Of a stretch of DNA of 64,000 nt, positions 1-14,400 are shown one piece after another. The position numbers and the translations under genes are program-made. A model generated the notes under the pieces. That model did no database searches. It was not told the DNA's origin and saw only the letters and a program-made list of their open reading frames with translations. The stretch's first letter is position 1. Every line of letters begins with the position of its first letter. Origin of the DNA: Tetracentron sinense (lineage: Eukaryota > Streptophyta > Magnoliopsida > Trochodendrales > Trochodendraceae); NCBI GenBank assembly GCA_015143295.1, contig CM026554.1, forward strand, positions 49,288,627 through 49,352,626, read 5' to 3'.

Positions 1-202
1 GGTGGCGGACGAACGTGGTGGTGGTGATGGGGTTTGTGAGGCCTGTGGGGATGTTAGGTTCATGCCGTGTGAGAGATGTTCAGGGAGCTGTAAGATATGT
101 TTTAATGGTGATGAAGATGGAGAGGAAGGTGAATGGGAATTTCAACCTTGCCCTGATTGTAACGAGAATGGCCTAATTCGATGCTCTGTTTGTTGCTATT
201 AG
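1..202 (+). CDS. Glutaredoxin-like cysteine-rich protein, C-terminal end (partial)
   Basis: The 3' end of a gene whose start lies left of the window. The frame is open from base 2 to a TAG at 200-202. It shows repeated CxxC pairs: CEAC, CERC, CKIC and CPDC, then CSVCC at the very end, with the phrase CPDCNENGLIRC. This is the zinc-ribbon-like tail typical of plant glutaredoxin-domain cysteine-rich proteins (At5g39865-like), which follows a GRX domain. The GRX domain itself is outside the window, so activity cannot be judged. A short acidic loop (DEDGEEGE) separates the second and third cysteine groups. Function in this family is poorly known; a redox or metal-binding role is inference. Downstream, an AATAAA at about 500-505 could be a poly(A) signal. 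Confidence 0.85.
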   Translation, partial: VADERGGGDGVCEACGDVRFMPCERCSGSCKICFNGDEDGEEGEWEFQPCPDCNENGLIRCSVCCY

Positions 203-2456
203 TTTCAATTGCATAGACATGATTTATAAATGCGGGAGATTCATGGGGGAAAACTGCAAAAAGAAGGCAGCAAGTAATGTTTCTATGGAGTCTATTTTAG
301 GCTGGTAAACAGATTCTTCCCAATTTTGTGTCACAACTTGGATAATTTTTTATTATTAGGAAAAGTGAAGAAAAACAGGTTCTATAGAAATGGACTTGCT
401 TCTTCTTCTTGTTTTTTTTTTTTTTTTTTGTAAATTTCATGTTCTTCACCATAACTGCCTATTTAATGATGGGCCAGAACTTCTGATAGGAGCATAACCG
501 AAATAAAACTTCTGATAGGTGTGTTGATGTGATGAACCTAAATTCTTAATTCCAAACCATCTGACCGATAGCAGCCTAGATTTGTAGAGGGGAAACTGGA
601 AATTGAATTACTAATCCTTCTCCATTGACAAAAGGTTGGAATTCTTCATTTCTAGAACCCCAAAGCTGTTATATGCATTATTTCTAATCTTCTTCTCTAT
701 ACTCTTTAGAAAGAAAGAAAAAAAAAACAAAGTGCTTTAGGTGAAAAAGAAATGCTGGTTAAGCATGGGAGCAGTGGCTATATGAGAAGAAAAAAGCCCA
801 TCAAGTTTTACATCAGCGGTCGATACTTCAAGACAGACATGGTTTCTTCATCAATGGAAGTAAAGCAAATAGATACTCCTAGTGAAGTACATGTCAAGTA
901 TTCCAAAGATATAGCACCACTTTCTACCTGTTCATCTTCCAATCTAAACACCTTCCCTTTTAGCTCATTTGAGGGAGGTCCAGGTCAAGTTTCCCTTGGT
1001 CATGTGGCTAATAGTAGGCCACTCACCATCTACTTAATCCTACTAGCTAATAGTAGATAAATGATACCTTGTAAAAATAGAAAAAGAAAAAGAAAAAAAA
1101 TTATCTTCCAAGCTAAACCCTCTTGGGCACTCCATATGATGGGCCATAAGCCCCAGAAAACCACAGCAAACTAGAGGACACTGACCATCTAATCAATAAT
1201 TTCAGTTCGAATTGAATGTAAAAAAATGGCTTTCTAATTTTAGATTTGCTAAAATTGGTGTGCAATAAAATCCACAAAAAGAGTTCATGACTGGACTATC
1301 CCTAAGATCTTCATTCATAAAATCTTGCAATGGTCGACAAAATATTTTAATTAGTATGTGATCTCATGGAAAGGGTAGACATTGTTCAGTGACCACACAA
1401 CAATAAATGTTTCTGCGTTGTGTCTTCAAAGAAATAGCACCTGATCATGATGTCTCCTTAGATTTCATCATGAACAGTTTGTGCAGATCTCTAGAGCTCA
1501 GGTATAAGTGGATATTTAACAGCAAGCTGTGTAAAGCTCAGGAATAAGGGGATACTCAGACAACCAGCATTAGCAGTAGTTTAACTTCGCAATATGGTGT
1601 TGTTGGGTCGCAAAAATTTTGTCAAATGATAAGCAGTGCAAGAGTAGAGTTAGTGTTGCAGGTTCAGTAACTACATCATGTCAGGTAAAAGAGCATTTAA
1701 AAGATGTACTTCTTCTTTGCTGAACTAAAGTATCAAAAGAAGCACTTTATACTCACATATTTGGCTCCTTTTCAATAGAAAAATAACGTTGCTCATAAAA
1801 CATATATAAAAGTCAATAAGTAGGTTATTGCTCCCAAATATCATACATTGTTTACAAATAAATATGTAGATTCTGTTGAAAGTAATGTTCTTCTATCTGC
1901 CTACATTCTTGGAAAGTTGGGGGACTATTTACCTTGGTCATTCATCCAGTGTGTATGCCTCTTGACACCATCCAGAATCATGAAATGATCAGATTGGATA
2001 AAGGAACCCACAGGATAGACATGAAGGTATATGTTTTATTCACGACATCACTGCTTGATCCGGAGTTTATGCAATCTGGCCCTTAAAAACCAGACCATCG
2101 CTCTTTCTTCACATCTATGTAAGGGGTAAATTTTCCAATGAGAAAATATAAGCCATACAGATGCAACTGGCCAAGGATGTGAGCTCAGAATAAGGAACAT
2201 ATAATCATGCCATCAGAACAATAGAGCAGGAGATCAAACCTCCAGTATTAATGAATGCACTGCAGGATCTCAATATAGCTAAATTTACATTCTACATGCA
2301 CTACAAATTCCAATGAGAAAAGGAAAAAAAAAAATATGAATTTGAAATGTATATCAGAACCATTCCTTTGAAAGTGAATAGGGTGGACCTGTTGTTGGGA
2401 TTTCCTGAGAATCATACAGACTCGAAGGTTGTCCTCACATTGTTGAGAGAGAGAAT
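203..2456. other. Intergenic and 3' UTR stretch, no gene recognised
   Basis: Holds the 3' UTR of the glutaredoxin-like gene on the left and that of the sucrose transporter (minus strand) on the right. An AATAAA-type signal for the transporter may lie at about 2034-2040 on the minus strand. A 102-residue open frame at 752-1060 matches nothing I know and has no supporting context. No transposon ends were seen. Confidence 0.5.
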
Positions 2457-5400
2457 TCAGCCAAAATGGAAACCTGGAGAATTGTAGGAATTGTTTGAAA
2501 GCTTTGGCAGCTTAAAAATTGCAACAATACCTGCTGCAAGGGCAAACATGGAAGCCAGAACAAAGGCAGGTATATTTCCTCCTCCAAAGAGAGCATCCCA
2601 TGGACCAGCCCCAAGAGATACAATCATCTGAAGAGGGGAAAAAAAGTAAACAAGGCTCAGTGTTATCAAAATCCAGGCACCACAAACTGCACACCAGTGT
2701 CATGGTTGCATCCATCAGCAGGTTTACTAGAGGGGAAGAGAGAGAAGGTAGCATTAAGTATCATACAAAATGACCTGCACAATGACACAATTGTATGCAC
2801 ACACACACAGCTGTACCAAATAAATTAAGGAACCAATATTTGTTTTATACAATTAGCAAGCTCTAATAGAAGCTTAGTAAAAAAAGGAACAAAAACGACA
2901 CAAAGACATTTCAAGGAAGACAAGTTGCAGTAAATTTCATGAAGTAGAAGAGTAGCCAAGGAAAATTTGGTATTGGAAATAAAAAAACAGGTTGATCTGA
3001 TTCTTTGAAAATAAAAAAGGTGGCCCTATTAATTTGTTGTCAAATAGTGCTGCATATATTACCTATAAAAAAATAAAAAAGATGTCAATATAATTAATTT
3101 TGTTGTCAAATAGTGCTGCATATATCTAAAAGTTCAAACTTAAGATCATATCATGATCATCAATACCTTAATCTCAAATATTTGGGTTCAACAAATTCAA
3201 GATAACCATTTACCATTAGATGCTTCAACAAAAAGAAGAGATCTATGAAGGAGAAGAAAAAGAAAATTTTAGAGGAAATATCTATAATAGACGAGGAAAC
3301 TTGTCGTGTTTTGGGCTCAGATACAAAGAAAATACTGGATTTAAAAGAGGAATATCATAAGATCGTGATAGATGGGGAGATTAGCTGAAGGCAAAAAACT
3401 AAAGTTTGATGGTTAAAAGAAAGGGATAGCATAGCTTTCTTCCATAAAATGGATAATTCTAGGAGAGAGACTTATATTACTAGGTTGAAGGTAGATGATG
3501 AGTGGGTGGAGTGATGAGGAAGTTAGACAGGCGACCATCTTTTTGAGAACTTTTATGTGAAAGGTCAAGTATAGACCAAAACTAGGAGGGATTGCTTTTG
3601 ATTGTATCTCGGATGATTTGAGGGATTGGATGGAGAGACTTTTTTCTGGAGGAGGAAGTTCATATGGTTATCAGAGATATAGAAGGGGATAAGCTTTGGG
3701 TTTGAATGGTTTTTAATTACTATTAGTTATAAGATGCTCACAAATGTTTTGGATTTGAGGCTTAAATCAATCATGGATTAAGATCATTTCCTCTCCGAAG
3801 GGAGCTTTCGTGAGAGGGAGAAATATTCTCAACTGTATATTAATAGGAAAGGAATGTTTGGATGTGAGAATCAGGAGCAGTTAATGGGGCCTACCTTTTT
3901 TTTTTTTATTGAAGTTAGAAAAAACCTATATGCATGCAAATTGGGAGCTCATGAGTTACTTGATGTGTAGAGTGGGCCACCCCTGCATGTGTTTAAGTTC
4001 TCTTAATGAATCTATGGACCGGAATGGTTGGGGTGTGCAGGATCACTCCTGATAGATTCACCAATCTGAGTGTGGAAGTGGGGCTTTGGAGTTAATAGGC
4101 TGAATGAAGGCTTGCTATGAAACAGTCTCCTAAGTTTTAGTTAATGCTTGTCCATCTGGATTCTTCACGAGCTCCCAGGGTTTGAAGCAAGGAGATCCAC
4201 TTTTCCTCTTTCCTTTTGTTATGGTTATGGAGACCTTGAGTAGGATGATTTAAAGAGCAGAAGACAGTGTGCTTGAAGGCTTCTCAGAGGGCACAAAGGG
4301 GTTGAGTGTGTCTCACATTCAATTTGCTGATGATACCCTAGTTCTTTGCGATGCTTGCATTAGAAGACTGGATATTTTAGATGTCTTCTCCGATGCTTCC
4401 AGCTGGTGACTGGCCTCAGAATAAGCCTTTCTAAGAGTGAGCTATTTAATGTTGAAGAGGTGCCTAACTTGGAGGATCTAGCGGCTTGTTTGGGATGTAA
4501 GGTGGTCATTGTCCTACAGTTTATTAAGGTAGAGAGCTATTTAATGTTGAAGAGGTGCCTAACTTGGAGGATCTAGCGGTATGTTTGGGATGTAAGTTGG
4601 GTCATTGTCCTACAATTTATATAGTTATGCCTTTTGTGACAAGCTTCAATGCTAACAGAAAATTTTCATAGAAGATTAGCATATCTTGGAAATCTCTTTA
4701 TCTATCAAAATGAAGCAAGCACTTTGGCGAGTATGTCTACTTACCTCATGACCTTATAGACCATTTGGACTTCCATGGAAAATGCTTTGAAGAAATTCTT
4801 GTTGAATACAAAGAACAAACTAAGAGATACCTTCTGGTGGAGTGGAAGGTTGTATGTCAAGCTATTAGAGAAGGGGGGGACTTAGGGGTGAGGACGATGC
4901 AAGAGATGAATGGGGCCTTGTTGGGCAAGTTGTTAGAGAGAGAGAGAGACTTTATGGAGACAAGCAATCTTAGTAAAGTATGGGGAAAGGTTGGTGTAAA
5001 GATCCTAAGGAGATGCTCCCATGGGGTTAGAACATGAAAAACAATAATGAGGATAAAAGAGCATTTCGATAAACCCGTCCATTTTCAGGTGGGAAGGGAT
5101 GATGTGGAATTTTGGGAGGACCTACGGTGTGAACAAAACACATTGAGAGGGAATATTTAGAACCTTTATTTGATGGCTTTAGAGAAAAATTGCATCGTTT
5201 CCTCTTGTATCGATGTTAGTGGTAAAGGAGTGTTTTGGTGTCCCACATTGAGGAGGGGCCTTAATGATTGGAGTATGATGATTTCTTAAGATTGATATCT
5301 TGCCTAAATTCAACCAATCCTAACACTTTAGTTAGAGATGAAAAGCTTTGGTCTAGGATCACGAGGGATGATTCACAGAAAGTTCCTTTTAAAAGTCCTT

Positions 5401-8400
5401 GGGCACTAATTCTTCCTCCCATTCTCCTTGCCGAATTGTGTGAATCTGGGAATTCCATCGAAGATTGCATTCTTCCTCTAGAAAACACGGCTAGATAAAA
5501 TCATCACAATGGACCAATTGAAAACAGGGGTTGGAGGATGGCCAATCATTGCTATTTGTCTTTAGGTGGGGAAGAAATGTTAGACCACTTGTTGATTGAT
5601 AGTCCTCCCATTAGATGGTACTATATTAGTTCCTGTCCTTTCTAAGGGTGCAATGGAATTTTCCTCTCAGCTTTATAGTTTTTACCTGCGGTTGGTCATT
5701 GCAAAATTTGGTTGTTGCCTTGAGGGTAGGACGGTAGTGTGTAGGAATTAGGATGCTCACAGGTGCAATTTGTTGGCGTGTTTGGGAGGAGAGGAATAAG
5801 AAGATGTTTGAAAATATATCCATCCAAAATGAAAGAATTTGGTTACAGATCCTCAATACCTATGGTACTCGGTTAGGGAGAACTTTGATGCCCTAGGTAA
5901 GGCTAGTTTATTTTAGGAAGTGCAGGTCCCTTACTTTTCGGTGTTGTAGCTGTGGTTGGAGTCCTTTGTATTTTTAGTGCATTCATCTCTCGGTGAACCT
6001 TCCCTTAATCCCTTGTACATGTCTACTCTTGTTATTATAATTATATTTACCAGTCACCAAAAAAAAAAGTATGATATCTCAAGTTTCACCCATAAATCTG
6101 GAAACAATTTATTACAAAACACAAAGAAGATCCTACTTTACTAATCAAGAGAATTGCTCTGTTCAAAACCATAGCATAAGTTTCATTATTGAAAATCTAA
6201 AATTGGAAAATTAAATAGAAACTAAAAAAATACCAAACATACTTGAGGAATAACAATTGCAAGATTTAGAACCCCTATAGCCAATCCTGCAGAACCATAC
6301 ACACTGTTCAGAATCACAAGCGACTACTGCACCATCAGATAAAAAAAATGAAGTACAAGATTTTACAGAATAGAAACTAGATTCAACACGAACCTTGGCC
6401 ACCTCCCGTGTCAGCAGTCAAGTCTGCCGTAACAGAGAAGGGAACGCTATAGGTGATCTGCAACAGACAAAGTTATTACATACAAACTCCACAAACCTTT
6501 TGCAGGGACAAATGGAAGGAAAAGGGGACTGCTGCAGGAATCATGATACTTACAGAAAGAGGAAAGCCAAGAAGAGAAAAAACAAGTAGGGCAGCCACCC
6601 TGATTGCCCCATTCCCTAAAATCACATGTTGAATCCCTTTGGAAGATTCCGTGACAGAACACAAACTAATGATGGCAGTTGCTGCCATGCAGGCAAACAC
6701 AATAAAATTGCTCAGTGCCCATACTAATCTTGCACCCATCCGCTGACACATTGGTTCAATAAGGAACGAGCTGATTCCAAGCACAATCTAACCAGAAGAG
6801 AAGTTTTAGTTTAGACATGCACTAATCATGAGAAGGAAATAAATAAAGACAATTTCCAAGATGTTGTTGCTCTAGTCTCCTATCTTTAGATCCAACTGGT
6901 AATGGCATATATCTTGGAAAAAGAAGATATAACTGATCGATTATGAGATCTTACTGAATTCAATAGCAAACCAAATGCACCTTCTCTGACACCTCGATCA
7001 TAATCCTGTGAAGCAGAGGTATCCCCTTTTGGATCCCCGTGGTAAACTTCCCTTCCCATCCAATCCGTATCAAAGAGAAAAAAAGGAAACCATGACAACT
7101 GCATGTGATCCACAAGGCTGTTAGGAACAGAAGAAACAGATGGTGACGAGAGCTGAGATGACAGTCATATCACACAGCAATATTCTTGATGTATACTCCA
7201 CTGAATAATTGATGGGAAACAGCTCCTAAATTATATTGAAACGCCTATTTTTGCTGCAAAAACCAAAAAGGTAATGCATAAATACTGAAGAACATACCCA
7301 ACTAAGAGCCATGACGAGAAGCACTGAATGCATTGCGGGTGGTAAATGCCTCAAACTGGTCAACAGATTGACTAGCACTGCTCCAGGTCCATCATTGAAG
7401 ATTTCATTTTGATCCTCTTCAACATTCGGGTTGAGATGCTTTGCATTTTCATCCACATTTTTACCACTGATAGCAGAAGCATGATCATCAGCTGGTTTTA
7501 CGGAATTTGATTTGAAAAGGTCAGAGGAAGATTGTTGAGTATCATCCAATAAAGGAGCAGAATCTGATAAACGATGGGACTGGTTTGCAACTAGTGGAAC
7601 CTCCTTAGCAAAATATAGAGTCACAAGTGTACATAATGTCAGGAAGACCTGCATATAATCCAGAGAGCTGTTCACAATAAAATGCATTTGGCATAAATTA
7701 TGAACAAAACGTTCTCCCAGCTATAAACCTTGGCTGTAACAATTGAAATTTCCCATTTAAAAATATAACTAAAATGGATAAAAGCTAGTGAAACGAAATT
7801 AATTAAAGGTAAACCAGAAATTTTTTCAGAAGCTTACTAAATCAATATGAGGTCTTCAAGGTTAAAACTTCCTTAAATTAATACAAAGCCTTAAAGTTGT
7901 GATTATTGAATAATACACTGGAAAACAAAACTAACATCGAAGAAGTAGAGATTAAGGTGAGGATAGATGGAGGGCATAGCAACGGAATAACAAAATATTG
8001 GCATATGAATCATTTCTGGCCTATGAAATAATAACACTGCAGGCATAATGAAGCTCTATCTTGCTGTAATACCCATGGGCAATAAGAGCCTGAAGAGCAA
8101 AAACAAACGGGAAGGCAACAAGATGTTGAGTCATCTACATTCTATGATGTTTATAACCTGACAGAGTAGGAACGGCTAAAAAAGATTTGGAACTTTTAGA
8201 TAAATGAGAATGTTAATGGTAACTGATGTAGAAGCTGGAAAAAGGAAGCAAAAAATGCTACAGTTTAAGTAAAAGAACCCAAAAGATAACAGAGAAAAAA
8301 TGCTACAGTTGAAGCACGAGGTATAAGCTTCAGAAGCATGCTTTCTACACATAAATAAATAAAAATATGGAAAATAAAAAGAAAAAATAGAAAAATACTA

Positions 8401-11400
8401 AAGTACTTTAATACCAGGCTGTCAAAGTTGAGTCCAAGCATAACATCGTAAGGGGTTGTTAATCGTAATTCAAAGATTTGAAGAAGAAAAAAAGTCCTTT
8501 TGAAGTTGAGAAAAATAGAAATTATCTAAAGATTATAAATTATCTATAAGTCTTTCATAATCCATTAAATAACACCACACATTTGTCTATTTCACAATCA
8601 AATAATAACATATGATATCAATGCCATAATGTCAGAATTATTTCTTCGTAGACAACACATTTTTGTTTTGACCGGTGATCAATTAGTTATATTTAAGTTC
8701 TAAAAAAATTACCATCAACTTGAACAACTTCCTGATGAAGCCAAAACAAAAGGAGTTTCTCATCATCAGTTCTATGACTTGACAAGTTTCAAACAAAAAA
8801 TAAACACCACCTTATCGACTCAAGGCCTGAACTTTATAAAAAAAAAAAATTTCAACTTCCTCATGCAAATATGCAATGATGTCGTTTTTATCAATAATTG
8901 TGTCCCTGTCATCAATTATATTCCTATCTATTTCATTTGTTTCTTCTTTCGTATATAAAATCTTCCTTATTTCAAATTTATTTCTTACTATTCACTGAAT
9001 CCTTCTGAATATCCATGTCATGTTGTTCTTACATGTATCTAAAGCATCCTATTTTGAATTGATTAATGAGGTATTTTTCATGCCAAAAACATCAGTATGC
9101 TGAAAATCCTACCATAAGAGCTTTGTAGGTAAGCTTTATAATTCAAGCGTGCCAAGGTGCAAAGCTCCTAAATAATATTCACTTTTGCCGCCATTTTTTA
9201 TTTTTAACATAAGAGTTAAGACCCCAAATTCCTGTGAAATTAGGCTTCATAATTTCACTTGAGAGACACTTTTTTTCGCTACAGAAATGGTGGTCTTGAT
9301 CGAATTTACATTTCAATTCATGAATTGTAAGATTCAGATGGAAATTGTAGGATTCCTTTTGGAAAGGATTTAGGCCTAGGATTCAGACTGTTTGGGTTCG
9401 ATTAGATTTAATCATAACACCTATGCTTTACTATGGTTTTATTTTACTTTCCTAAAAAAACATTTATTTTGGGTTTTATTATTGGAGTTATTAATTTAAT
9501 CTGGAATTTTGAATCCTTTTCTTCATGTTTTTTAAAGTGTTCATATTTGTTCCACCTGATAGATCTCGGCCAGCCAAAACATCCCCTCTTGTATCGAAGA
9601 AAAAAAAAACTCTGGTGTTGTGTACTCAACAATCAGCATCAGTTGGGTTCTCCTTAAGCAAAAAGATATACCAAAGTTGTTGAGCTTGGTTTCTAGTTTT
9701 GAAACCATGTTACTAGAGACTTATTTTTTATCGGTATGTTAATAAAGACTTTTCAAATACATTGACAAAAAAATGTATAAAAATGCATACACTTAAATTA
9801 GTGTTCAGATTTAGGTAGTGGGTAAGTACTAAGTCCTAACAACTAAACATATAATTTTTCAGCATGGTAATGTTCCCCAAGCATATAAGTTACTGAGATT
9901 TTATAACAAAAAGTTCACTGGGGAGTGCACCATTTTCCACACATCATGCTTCGAGGCATACTAATGAAATAAAAATGTGGGTTCGAAGCTCAGTATAAGT
10001 TTGTCTACCATCACGTGCACATCATGTGTTTGAGCGCTTCATGGCCGCACCTCAGGGGTTTTGAAAATACTTTGTCTCGAGACGTGTTAAAGACATATAG
10101 ATTGTGTGTTTGTTTTAAATACTTATTTCTAGTGGGTCAAACAACTATTTCTTTTTTACCAAGTCTAAATTAAAAAGGTTTGTAGCAAAACTAATTGATG
10201 ATTTTTCTCAATATTATCTAGTTTTTTTTGGCTAATAACGCCTTTTTGCAAGATTTACAAAACGTCATAATCATGCCTTATGTCAAATATTTGGGGTTGA
10301 CAACATGAATTTTGTTCCGCCATTTCATTCTGTTCTAAACAAGAATTTTGATTAAATTGAGTTATCCAATTTTTTTTCACTAATTCTATTCACGTCATTT
10401 TTGGCCTTCCCCTCTTTTATAGCCTTCAACTTGCATCAATTCACTTATTCTTACTGGGGTCGTTAGTGGTTTCTCTAAACATGTCCAAACCATCTAAACT
10501 TGTTCTCTCTTATTTTATCACTCATTGGAACTACTCTCGAATGCAATCATTTATGATCTTACTACTCATTGTCTTCCTATACACACCTCGGCTATACTAA
10601 TGCTATTAATATGTGGCTTCTTAGTAGCCTAACATTCTGCTTCATAAAGCATGACTTGTCGGGATGCGTTGATCACATAGCACTTCTACACTTTAGCCAT
10701 CCACCTTTAATTCTATAGGCAACATCCTCTGCAATCTCTCCATCATTATCAATAATTGAACCAATATAGGGGAATGGTTGCTTTGGGATATCTTTAGGGC
10801 ATAGTTACCAGAGCGAGAAGCGAAAAAGAGAAGCAAAGCAAAAGCGAGAAGCGGAAAGCGAGATTCAAAAAAACCTTAGGAAACGAGAAGCGAGAAATGA
10901 GATATAGGCTCCTCATTCCCATTATGTTATTATGGGTAGTTATATCTTTGATTTTTATCTTACATGAGATTTTTGTGGAAAAGTAGGTACTTTAGGTTCC
11001 AAACCGACGATACTTGCTTAGAGTCTACACCCTAAGCTATAGATTGTGGTCTACCTCATCACTTCACACATACAACTCTATTTGAATACTAAATGGGATG
11101 TGATGGAAGCGAGCTTCCTAGGAAGCGAGTCGTCCAAGGAAGCGAGCTTCCTAAGAAGCGAATCTGTATCTGTCTGAGGAAGCGAGTCTGGGAAACGAGC
11201 TTCCCACTCTGTACATAGTTTCCTTGCAACTATGCTTTAGGGTCTGTTTGTTTACAAGAAAAGTGATGCTAGAAAAGAAAAGGTAACATTTCTTGTTTGT
11301 GTTTAATTCGAGAGAATTTTACAAGAAATTTTTTTCTTTTCCTAAGTGTGTTAGGTTTGCAAGAAAGTTAGATTGAAGAGTATATGGAAACTTCTTTCCT

Positions 11401-14400
11401 AAATTTCCCATGTTGAATTTGCATATTTACATGTTTAAGTAACCACTGATATAACTATTGGCGAGGGTAATTTGGAAATGAAATTTTATAGAACTTTGTA
11501 CTTTTCTTTTCTAGTAAAATAACACCATCTTATGGCTAGAAAAAGTTTTGATGACATTTTTTAGAAATTATTTTCTCGCAAACCGAAAGCATGAAAAGTT
11601 TTTTTTAAGAAAACATACTTTCCTGCATCAATTTTTCACACAACCGAACGGACCCTTAGATTAGTTTTGGATATACACCATCTTTAGTTTCATCCATTAA
11701 TATCACATCATCTACAAATAACACATTAATGAACCTCTTATTGAATATGAGCTATCAATAAATCCATAACCAATATAAAAAGATATGGACTCATCATCAG
11801 TCATACGACTCATACCATGGCACGAAAATTATTCAACATACATCCATCCAATTTATCAAATTTCCATAATTTTTTTCAACACTGTTATTATTATAAAATA
11901 TATTGCAATTATTTGTTGAACATAAATACAAAAAGTCTATATACCCCTATTTACCTTCCTGACCAGAAACCATCTACAAACTATAAACCCTTTATTGGAA
12001 ATTTATACATCACATCTAGAACTATTGGAAAATTTTGTCCTCATTAGTTATCCAAGCCATACCATTTAACTAGAAACATATTCTTTAATCAGCCAACCCC
12101 ACCTCCAAGACTCTCCAATCCATCACGTCTAAAATTGTAGCTTGAAATCATGTATCTCTAATGTGATAGTTTGAGCATGACTTGGAATCTTGGACTAAGC
12201 TTCTGGAAGTAGTAAATCCTCTTAGAAGGCATGGAGTTGTATCTCTCGCAATGACTTAACCAAACCATGATGAAAGAATCCAAAGGAATTTCCTATGAAA
12301 TAAGAAGATTGAGACAAGAAAGTATTATTTGGTGGATTGGAAGACTATCATGCAGTTCAAACATTGTGGGGGCCTAATACTCATCCTCTGACCAAGGTGA
12401 ATAAGGCCCTAATGGGAAAATGGCTGTGGCGCTTTGGGGAAGAGTCGGGTAGCTTGTTGTGAGCAGTGATAGTGGATAGACATGGGGAGTTGAATCGTTG
12501 GTGTCCTAAGCAGGGGCGTGGTCCTATAGGGGTGGGGTGTGGAGGGTTATATTACAAGGGTGGGATGAGTTTGCTTGTCGTACTAGGCTCAAAGTGGGCA
12601 ATGAGCAACACATTAGATTTTGGAAGGACCTCTGGTGTGGTCCTGTTCCGTTCACTTAGACTTTTAGTAATCTATTTCTCCTAGCTTCAAATAAGGAGGC
12701 TTCAGTAGCCAATTATTTAGAGTGAAGGGAGGGGTGTCCAATGTGGACCTCCAATTTGAGGCGCAACCTCTTAGATTGGGAGCTTCAGGAATTATTGTGT
12801 TTGCTCTCCCATCTTCAGCAGGTTTCCCCTAACCCTCTTGCCAGGGATTATCGGGTTTGGTCCCCGGACACCAAGGAGCAGTTCTATATGAGATCTTTTT
12901 TACAATCTTTGACTTTTGGGCCCAGTACATCTTTTCCTCATTAGGCTATGTGGATAACTTCGGGCCCCTCTAAGGTTTCATTTTTCTTGTGGAGGGCGGT
13001 TCAAGATAATATTATAACTAGCAATCACCTTATGCATAGAAGTCGATGTATAGCTAACAGATGCTTTTTGTGCCTTAGAGCAGAGGAATCTGTGGATCAT
13101 CTAATTTTGCATTGTCTAGTGGCACGAGAGGTTTAGTCATATTTTCTCTCTCTACTTACATCCCCTGGATCTTTCCCCGATTCCTCCGGAACTTCTTATC
13201 GTGTTGGCTTTTTGTGTCCTCCTACGGGTAGATTGTGGCCTCTTCTCCTGGGGTCAGTAACCTAGGTCCTGTGGAAGGAAAGAATCAGGAGTTTTTTTAT
13301 GACTCCTCATCCATCCCTAGGATCCAGTCCCGAGTTCGTCATTTGGTTTCTCATTGGTACTCGGTGCGGGTGATGGTGCAGATCCTTGGGGGTCTCTTTT
13401 TGCATTTGTTTCTTTTTCCGCGAGCTCTTGATTATTGGTGAACCTGGAGTTTTTGTTGCTTAGTATTTGTATGTGTTCTCCCTTTTACATATATATATAT
13501 ATATATATATATATAGATATATATATGCCTCTCTATTTACCGATCAAAAATTAAAAAAAAGATCCCTATACTTTGGGAGCCATCCAAACCATGATATATA
13601 TCTCGTTTTTTGTTTGATTGTTTTACAGAAAGTAGAGCATATTCGGTCTATGGTCTGAACCTAGCCACAAGCATCATCTATTTGGAGAATAATCCAGCAC
13701 AAGGTAGTTTCTTGATAAAAACAGACAACTGAAAAAATTAGACGAATGACTAGCTGAATCAATTTAGTTTGTGGCATAAGAAAAGAAGGGAAGTAAAGGA
13801 GCACATAAATCCATGACAGAAACCATGTTCTGAAACAGAAAGAGAAATGGAAAAAATAGCAATGCTAATCAGTAACTTACCACTGCAACCAAAAAGGCCG
13901 CTTTCAAATTTCCGCAAGCATCACAGCAAGCTTTATTTTTTAGGAAAGGGAACCATCTGTCCAAAAAAGAACACGACTATAATAAGTTAATTGAGACAAT
14001 GCAAAGTAGAGTTATGGGCACACTAAACGCTACTCCAATTAAATGTTGGAAGCCTAAAACCTACTCCCAAAGCTTGGGAATAGAAAATTCATATCTAAGC
14101 AGCCAGGTTGTATATCATAGGATGCCAAATTTCATATCAGTTAAACGTGCTAGTATAATGACCTTAAGATAAATATTACATGTTGCACAAACTCTGACTC
14201 TTTGAGTCTGTAGCGTGTCGGTGACACCACAGACATGCCAATTGTTTCTTAAAACTACTACTATCCATTGTTACAAATCTCCCAAGATATACCTAATTTT
14301 TGGCGAGAAATACCAAAGAAAAACATCTAAAGTCTAAAACTCCAACTTTATCGCGGTATATTAAAAGTCTCGCAAGAAATACAATTTTCTCTTTTTATCA

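Larger units (their letters stand above)
10260..12060 (-). mobile_element. RTE-type LINE 3' fragment
   Basis: Read on the minus strand, it shows a reverse-transcriptase core ([11 protein letters not shown], near 11690-11760), then after the nested elements [16 protein letters not shown] (about 10720-10780), [17 protein letters not shown] and KRGRPKMT near 10410. The end at about 10265-10310 resembles the CCAAATATTTGGGATAAGGC-type tail of plant RTE LINEs. Many stops; long dead. Two MITE-like elements (10799-11235 and 11240-11655) sit between the reverse-transcriptase core and the C-terminal part. Confidence 0.7.
7649..13880. other. SUC3 intron 8 (6.2 kb), filled by repeats
   Basis: Bounded by a GT donor at 13880 and an AG acceptor at 7649 on the minus strand. 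It holds an RTE LINE relic (about 10260-12060) with two small elements inside, an L1 relic (about 12250-13556) and an AT microsatellite. From 7650 to about 10250 I see only AT-rich intron sequence with no recognisable element ends. Confidence 0.8.

Noticed and set aside
752-1060. 102-residue open frame between the first two genes
   Set aside because: No recognisable motif, no codon or splice context; likely chance or 3' UTR.
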